Shown here: positions 57,235-64,000 of the stretch, piece by piece | Numbering within the stretch: the first letter of the stretch is position 1 | Layout of the letters: each line of letters starts with the position of its first letter | Assembly: GCA_947095585.1 (NCBI GenBank) | Contig: OX352765.1 | Span: forward strand, 18,288,444 to 18,352,443 | DNA from: Nephrocerus scutellatus | Lineage: Eukaryota > Arthropoda > Insecta > Diptera > Pipunculidae | DNA length: 64,000 bases | Direction: 5' to 3' | Made by a program: the position numbers and the translations under genes | The notes under the pieces: model-generated | The model's input: only the letters and a program-made list of their open reading frames with translations | Told to the model about the DNA's origin: nothing | Databases searched by the model: none

Positions 57235-58105
57235 AACGGGTTGTTTCTAAAATTCTTAAAGAACTTGACCCCAATAAAGCAACTGGACCCGACGGTATTC
57301 CGCCATTATCATTGAAAAGATGTCATCATACTTTGGCAAAACCGCTTAGGAAATTGTTTCATCTCTCAATGAAGACCTGTGTTTTTCCGTCAATTTGGAA
57401 AATAGCAAATATTCAACCCGTCCCGAAAAAATGTGAGAAATCTGCACCTACTAACTACCGCCCTATTGCTCTGTTGTCGGTTTTATCAAAGGTAATGGAA
57501 GCTATCGTTAATTTCAAACTAATAAGCTATATGGATACGAATGCTCTTTTTTTACGATGTGCAATATGGCTTTCGCAAAAATCGCTCTTCAGGTGAACTA
57601 ATGGCGTGCATGACTCACTGTTTGGAGCAAAGCATCGAAAATTTAGGTAAATCAAGCGTTGTGTCCTTGGATATTTCTAAGGCTTTTGATAGAGTATGGC
57701 ATGTTTGTCTTATTAAAAAGTTTTGTGCGCTCAACATACACACCTCGCTCATTACATGGATTGATGATTTTTTACGGAACCGCAAAATAAAAATTGTATT
57801 GAACGGTTTTTACTCATCTTCGCATGTGACTAATGCTGGCGTTCCACAAGGGTCATCCGTATAGCCTACGCTTTTCTTAATATATGTATATCAATAACTT
57901 GTTGTCTTCTAAAACCTGTGATATCCATTCATTTGCTGATAATACAACGCTATCGGCTTCCATGGAGTTTGTTAGTCAAAAAGAATGCAATTTTCGCTTT
58001 ATTTGTTCGCGTGAATTAATAAATTCGGCAATTCTGTCGAACATTCAAGTTATTCTTGATTGGGGCAAATCTTTTCTTTGGAGCATAGACGAAATGTAGG
58101 AGCTT
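57235..58105 (+). mobile_element. CR1/jockey-like RT core, best-preserved copy
   Basis: The plus strand reads VLKELDPNKATGPDGIPPLS, LHLSMKTCVFPSIWKIANIQ-type fingers, SAPTNYRPIALLSVLSKVME, then after a frameshift near 57550 VQYGFRKNRSSGELMACMTH, SVVSLDISKAFDRVWHVCLI (first Asp), TNAGVPQGSSV with a stop, YINNLLSSKTCDIHSFADNT (about 57885-57945). The canonical FADD is FADN, so the second catalytic Asp is altered. The 3' part seen in copies A-C is absent. The family is the same as or close to copies A-C by the INxLL and HSFAD context. Confidence 0.87.
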
Positions 58106-58591
58106 TATCTAACAGTTTCGATATAAAAAGCAGTGCTTTTATTTTTTTTAAATAATGTCGTTTTATAAAGCTTAAGTTTTTTTCAAATGATATAACCACG
58201 AAATTTCCGATAAATGTTCTTAAGTTTGTTAAAACCTTTACTATACTGATACATGTTTTATTATTAGTCTGCGGTGTTATTGATTCAATGAAATAATAAG
58301 TCACCTCAAACATGATGGTGGTTACTTGAAATTATTCATAAATTTTGATTACCCTTTCCCGAAAAACGCTTGTAAAGTTCATCTAAATCTTAATTTTATT
58401 CGCTTTAATTAAGAAACAAAAATTTTACGCACCAATTTTTGCACATTTGCCCAGTGTAATACTGAACGCAGGCAACATATCGATAACGCCACATTGTTCG
58501 AACAATAAATCAATGAATGTCTTCCGGAACTAGTGGATAAATGCATAAAACGTTTTATAGACATACAGAGACGCGAGTCAGGTAGCTAACC

Positions 58592-58628
<37 letters not shown>

Positions 58629-60220
58629 GGGTGTGCACATATGGCACGATGCTAGCTAGATAAACTCTACGTTCATAAAAACTGATTTGGAAATTTCGTG
58701 TTGCTCGCTGCTTGCAGCACATCATCGCTTTGTCCGATCTCCAAAGATCATTTTCGAGATAAACAAGTGACCAGGAAATTCTTTAAAAGGAAAAAGCATC
58801 ATAGTAAGTGGCAAGTGACAACGGAGAGGATGAGCAAGTGAAAATGTTGCATATGTACGACCGACGTCGAATATTGCCCGCTACATCTTATACCTGCGGT
58901 CTAACTGACGTTCTATAACTTAAGTTTTTAATTAGCGTCATATAGTGCTTTGTATTTCTACGAAAACAACTTAGGGACAACATAGAGACAGACTGACAGA
59001 TAGACATACGGACGGTCGGACGCATGTGTTGTTAAGTGAAATAAGTGCTGCATATCCGGAAGTACCAAATAATCTTGCGTGATCCGTTCCTTTTTACGAG
59101 TCGTACGTACATACGCTCCAAGGTATTTCTACCATCACAAGAGAAAATGAGTTTTTTTTTTATTATTTTGTTGTTGTTTTTGTTCACACGCTAATGTATA
59201 CTGGTAAATAGTGTTTGCGATGGACGGCTGTGGCCAGACGCGTTAAATCCGCTGTACCGCGCCGTGCCGCCACTATTCTGCAGCAATAAAAATCGGAAGT
59301 AAGCTGTAATAAATCGGAAGTGGAAATTCGTTTTGAGTTTTTTTTTCTTCATCCTTCCTTCAAGCGAGTAATCGTCGTTTTGGAATTATTTCTTCTCTTC
59401 TCAGTTGGTGGAACTCTACTGATCTGCTGGTCATGGGATAGCGCATTCTTTTTTTTTTTTTTTTTTATTATTATTTTTACATCTGCGCTGACGATGGTGA
59501 TGTGGTGGTATGTTGTTGTAATTAAATCTGAACACAGGATGTGTTTTCTTTTCGAAGTAAAAAATTGCCTCATTTCACGGATTTCACAAATATGGTACCA
59601 GCAAATAACAAAATTATTTTTCTGGTACAGAAGTTAATATTATCTCAATGCATTCATTTTCGCATCTCTTGTAATTTTATTTACAATTTGTTGAGCTTAT
59701 TCGCGGTTAATATTTTGCGGAATGAAAGTGTTTTGCTGGAGTAAGTGGGAGCATCGAAAGAAAAGAAATGCGGACTAGCAAAAAAAAAAAATAAATAAAA
59801 AAATGTAAATTAAGAAAAATGTACAGACATCCGGTATTATCACTCCCTAGGCTCTGTGGAATAAGTAGAAACAATTAAATTAAAAGTAGAAACCGAAATG
59901 TTGGTATTTATTTAATTTATTTTGGATGTTATTTAAATTTACACATCGGGACTTGTTTCATTTTGAAATAAGGCCATTTTTTCACAATGAACACTTATTT
60001 GTATAACCCGACGAGCTGACTTATTATACGATCTTACTGACTTTTTAAAATATGGCGCCAAATAAGTCGGAACTAGTCGGAAATAAGTCTATATTGTGTA
60101 AAGGGCTTAAGTCCCATAATTATTGAAATGAAATAACAGTCCGAGCAGAAAATTATTGTGGAGTTATTTCATTACAAGTGAGAACCAGCCACAAATGACG
60201 GAATTCGCTTGAGTTCCAAT
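58106..60220. other. Non-coding stretch with (CAGA)n
   Basis: (CAGA)n at 58597-58629. Poly(T) runs at about 59152 and 59447-59467. AGACAGACTGACAGATAGAC near 58986. No gene recognised. Confidence 0.4.
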
Positions 60221-60224
60221 ATAT

Positions 60225-60385
60225 AATTCATCATCATCATATCTGGCTCTACAACGGGAGGCCTGTCCTGTCCGAGCCGATGTCATCCAGTTTTGCATCC
60301 CTAAACTCTGGGCGTCATCCTTTCAGCGTACGCTTGGTCGGCCACGCTGTCGTATTCCATAAATTCTACCGCAACAAGCAACAAC
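60225..60385 (-). mobile_element. RTE-type element 3' end, copy 3
   Basis: ATCATCATCATATCTGGCTC, then GAGCCGATGTCATCCAGTTTT and ACTCTGGGCGTC..CACGCTGTCGTATTCC match the 25.4-kb and 38.5-kb copies. Truncated after about 150 bases. Confidence 0.8.
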
Positions 60386-60476
60386 TGAACAAGCAAGAAT
60401 TAAAACTCCTGTGTGCAGCACTAAAGGCCACTATAGCTGTAATTACCATCTCTACAAAAAGGAGATCAGCAGAGCC

Positions 60477-60582
60477 TCAAAAAACACTGCAACGAGAAGA
60501 GTAGACAATGGAACTTCTAGCCGATTGCCCATCCCTTACACATCAAAAAACACTGCAACGAGAAGAGTAGACAATGGAACTT
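60477..60582. repeat. Perfect 40-bp direct repeat, period 66
   Basis: 60477-60516 and 60543-60582 are identical (TCAAAAAACACTGCAACGAG...GGAACTT). Confidence 0.92.
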
Positions 60583-60719
60583 ATGGGCAATATCAATCGC
60601 ACCGAATCCGATCGCACCAAATCTGAACTACAGAGTGTATGTGGTTAAATTTTCTGGCGAAATTCCATCAAAATTTCGTTAGTGTCTAGAAAAATGTGGG
60701 CTGTAGGAAAAGAGCAAAC

Positions 60720-61735
60720 ACAGGCTTGATCGATTGTTTCGAATTGCGGCTTTTAGTTGTCGTAATACACGGGCCAGTTGTCTATGCATAAGTAATCATT
60801 CTGGCGTGTTTCCCAGAAGGCATTGTCCTGTCAGTATCCCCACAACCGTTTTTAGTTCACGTCTTTGTAAGGAAATTAGCTCAGTTGAGCGCTTCAAGTC
60901 CAGCTTTGTCCAAACTAGTGTTGATATATGACTAGTGTCGTTGTCTTCCCACCATTTGTTTGTTACGGCTTCTGTCTCTTTCTAAAGCACAAGCTTTAGT
61001 GTCGCAATACGCCTCTCCAAATCCGTCGTTTCCGATAGCAGCTGGAGAGTCGTACCACGTCTAGCTAGCTTGTCCTTATGTTTAACTGCTCACTCATATC
61101 GTTAGAATAGGAATGAGAGTTCAATACAACCTTCAGTGAGACCGCCTCTAATGATTTTATGGTCACCTGACTGACATAAATGGTAATCTTCCTTGAGGAT
61201 AATTCATTATGCTTCAGCCAATTTATGACCTCCTCAATAGTTATCACTTCAGTCGGGTATATGATGTAGTGATCAGGGAGCCGGACAAAGATATTTACTT
61301 TAGCTTGTCATAGAAGACTCCTGCTTCTACTCTGCCGTCTAGCTTAGAGACGTCCGTGAAAAACTGTACTGTTTTCATATCTGGCCCGGATCTAATAACA
61401 CTGGTGTTATGTAATCGAGATTCGTCAGCTCTTGCTTTAACTATTTGATTATAGCAGAGTGACTCCTTTTGAGACTCTTCCATTGATTTACAGGTAACAG
61501 TTGCGTAGCCGTATTTGCCGCTTTCTGTTTGCCAAATATTTCTATTAGAATAAGGTGAATCATAACTTCCTAGGCGCGACATGGTGTAGTTGTTCTTCAG
61601 TTTGTTTTTATACGTCGCTTTTCCTAGAGCTGGCCACCATACGCTTACCACGTACAATAGTATTGGTCTCACTACCGCTGTGTAAAGCCTCTTTACAAGC
61701 TCTGGTTTTAAACCCCATTTTTACCGAAAGATCTG
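60720..61735 (-). mobile_element. LOA/I-type retrotransposon fragment (RT end, RNase H, C-terminus)
   Basis: From about 61670 down: MRPILLYVVSVWWPALGKAT and YKNKL (RT thumb), FFTDVSKLDGRVEAGVFYDK (RNase H start; Asp in TDVS, about 61350), VTIKSLEAVSLKVVLNS (61140), MSEQLNI, and near 60850 LTGQCLLGKHARMITYA. Same domain order as the 10.7-15.7-kb copies. Frames broken. Confidence 0.85.
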
Positions 61736-61739
61736 CATA

Positions 61740-64000
61740 AGTCAGAAAGAGATGATAAAAATCTTCGTTTGAATCATGTAACCCGGTTGAAAATCATTCC
61801 CCATTTGGCACTCATCATGCTGGAAGGTTGGAGCTAGTAAGTCTAAACCGATCAGTAAAGATTGCAATCTCTATAATCAATGATAGACATTCGTTGATCT
61901 TCATAAAATATGCCTTGAACCTTTAATCGGGTTGATAATCATCCTGAGCATTGCCCAACTCGCCACATTGTTGTTCCTATGACTTTTAATGCCATGTCCG
62001 CCATGATCGTAAATGTGTTAATGCCCTAAATAGACAAGGTTGGTGACATTATAATAAAGTGCACTACAATAAAGCCCAAACATTAGATTTTTAGTTTATT
62101 GCATTTTTATTGCAATAGAGGTATCGTTTAAACTTAATTGCATGTCAACGAATAGTTCTATCTATCACAGAACACAAAAGGGGGATCAATGAACTTAATT
62201 AATAATAATAATAATAAATTTGTTGTGTGTTTAAATTTCGCTACGATATGCAATAAATTAATAATTTTGCTTAATTGACACGAAGTTCGACGGGGTGACT
62301 TTTTAAGTCCAATATTTCTGCACTTTCATCGCGAAGACGACAAAATTCTGCTTTAAATTTTTGCTGAGAGTCCATTTGGGTTAATTACTTGAGAAATTAC
62401 CAAACATAATAGCAAAGCAGTATTTATAAAGCTTGATCGTTCAAATGTTCAGTTGGCCCATACAGAATGTTACTTCTACTAATGATCACCTTTCGATTGT
62501 CATTTCCATTTCGTTGTCCGAACGACGACCCAACTGTCACGAGTACTTTGAAGTTATTCAGTTGACAGAGTATTTCCCAGATTATATTTTGATTCACTTA
62601 ATCACAGAGCCAGTGTATAACCACATATAGTGCTTGGCTTGGAAAAAGGTTTAACCCATATTGGAATGAGCAAAAAAGTACATAATCTGCAAAAGGCTTA
62701 AAAAAAGCACTGAAGCATAGTGAACTGGGTAGGGTGAGGAGGTGGGCTGATGTCTGTATGGGGATTCCAGCATGCGCTCAACCTCGATTCCAGAATACTC
62801 TCAACCTCGTACTTGACTTTTTTTCTACCACAAAATTTTGTCGTTTCTTTTTTTTTCGTGTACCCTGCGTTTTGCTGCTGTCGTTTGATTTAATTTTTGC
62901 AATTCTCATGTGGCAGCAGTTGGCAGTACCATTTGGTATGTGGTAGTGGTATGCGGGGAAGAAAACCCTTTCTTTCTTTTGTGTTATAACTTGATATCTT
63001 CTCTATTAAATTTATAACCCCATACGGAGGGGTGATCATGTTACCACCACCCGAGACAGAATGTTCGCTGAGTGGTGCACAGTTGGTGTACCCCACCACT
63101 CACTCAAACTCCTCTCAGAGTTCGTGTGTTGTTGTTCATGCGATGCGGTGATTGATGCGCGATGGCATGTAGTATGGGCAGAATATTTTCTAAGAATCTT
63201 CACTTCCTGTTCGAGGAACAAGAGACAACAAAACATGCGCCTCATCATACTCGCATCTTCATCGCGGACACGGTACACCGCAAATATTTCATGTGTTAGT
63301 CAACTTTTAGTTCACCTCGTCAATGTCGTCAGAGCTTGACATTCCTTTGGGTTCGCTTCTCAGATTCTGATTTGAGTTGGTTGGTTGGCATTTTTTCTGC
63401 TGCGTGCCTTTTCGAGAGGTTGGTTTTTGCTGCGTTCTGTCACGTCGTTCCTTCCTTCAATGATTTTAGATTTACTTTCAATTACCCCTGTGTGAGTTGC
63501 AAACAATGCCAATGGAATGTGTAACTGAGTCGTTATGACGCGTCTGTCTATCCTTTGACTTTTTAGCTGACTTCTGTTGAAAGCCCCATTACCTTTTCTT
63601 TTTCTTGTTTCCTCGCTTCATCTCAAAGTACATACAACAATCGCTTTTTAGCCACTTGGCAATTTTCATTGACGAAAGTCATTCAGTTTTACGTTCTGCT
63701 TATACCATACCATCACTAAGCAAAAAAAAGGGTTAAGATGCGTGTCATTGTCGTGTTGGGTTTGGGCTTGGGTTGACCGCAAGTGCTCCAGATTCTTGGA
63801 AAATGTTAAAACCGGACATCCGGTTGCTGTTGCAATGCGGATGTGTGTTGTGTGCGTGTTCCCGCCGCGTTCTGCGTGTTCGTGTGTTGTTACAGCGATA
63901 AAAGGTGCATTTGAAGAAGTTAAAAGTGAAGTTCTTTGGTGGTAAGAATGCGGGCGGGTAACGTCATTCGGTGAGGAAATTACAAACAGAAAACTCAGCT
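61740..64000. other. Right end of window, no supported gene
   Basis: An AATAATAATAATAATAAAT microsatellite lies at about 62195-62215. The last 1.3 kb is less AT-rich and contains open frames on both strands (63036-63339, 63742-63945) without recognised domains. GGTG|GTAAGAATG at about 63938-63950 resembles a plus-strand donor. It could be a 5' UTR or exon of an unseen gene. Confidence 0.35.

Noticed and set aside
63742..63945. Plus-strand 67-codon frame ending near a GTAAGA
   Set aside because: No signal peptide, domain or homologue recognised; kept only as a possible UTR or exon note.
1..64000. Endogenous retrovirus or LTR retrotransposon
   Set aside because: No long terminal repeats, protease, integrase or envelope-like frames were recognised; all RT fragments have non-LTR motif order.

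Overview
The window is insect nuclear DNA, most probably from a higher fly (Diptera, Schizophora; a tephritid-like genome is my best guess). The evidence is a clear orthologue of Drosophila argos with short GT-AG introns, a long secreted-protein exon rich in Gln and Ser homopolymers, and a dense load of decayed insect transposable elements. No prokaryotic or organellar features are present. The species call is inference; the argos call is not.

Host genes. Only two host genes can be supported, both on the minus strand. (1) argos (giant-lens), the secreted EGF-receptor antagonist. Its last three coding exons lie at 51664-50964, 50865-50694 and 50622-50410 and encode the C-terminal 361 residues and the stop. 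The exon with the signal peptide was not found and must lie in or beyond the region above 51.7 kb. A long probable 3' UTR or downstream region follows, down to about 48.85 kb. (2) An unrecognised secreted protein whose first coding exon (9623-8028, 532 codons) ends at a consensus 5' splice site. The remainder lies below 8.0 kb or outside the window.

Mobile DNA. About a third of the window is recognisable element debris. Non-LTR retrotransposons dominate: RT plus RNase H elements of LOA/I/R1 type (10.7-15.7, 17.3-18.4, 20.6-20.9 and 60.7-61.7 kb); RTE-type elements (18.6-19.2, 22.6-24.1, 25.4-26.0, 38.5-39.2, 40.3-40.9, 44.4-45.1 and 60.2-60.4 kb); a CR1/jockey-like family with poly(A) 3' ends (2.6, 28.7-30.1, 32.2, 34.1, 42.4-43.3 and 57.2-58.1 kb); other jockey-like elements (32.4-33.7, 45.4-47.3 and 52.0-53.7 kb); and a restriction-like-endonuclease element (5.8-7.0 kb). 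DNA transposons are a nearly complete DD41D (rosa-type) mariner at 34.4-35.7 kb carrying one frameshift, an older mariner fragment at 47.4-47.8 kb and a hairpin MITE at 24.7 kb. A tRNA-derived SINE (38.7-39.0 kb) is inserted into an RTE 3' end, and a second copy of its head lies at 5.7 kb.

Layout. 1-8 kb: repeats, an AT-rich minisatellite and an RLE element. 8-10 kb: the unknown gene. 10.7-24 kb: stacked RT debris, including a 1.1-kb inverted repeat. 24.6-34 kb: MITE, tandem array and CR1-like insertions. 34.4-35.7 kb: the rosa element. 36-48 kb: mostly unannotatable AT-rich DNA with RTE, CR1-like, jockey-like and mariner fragments. 48.8-51.7 kb: argos. 51.7-64 kb: argos upstream intron or 5' region with element insertions.

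No new enzymatic or defence system was found. The most unusual features are the SINE family with its exact nested insertion, the inverted LOA pair, a 60-70-bp block present twice (once inside one arm of that pair), and the tandem array that received two same-orientation retroelement insertions.
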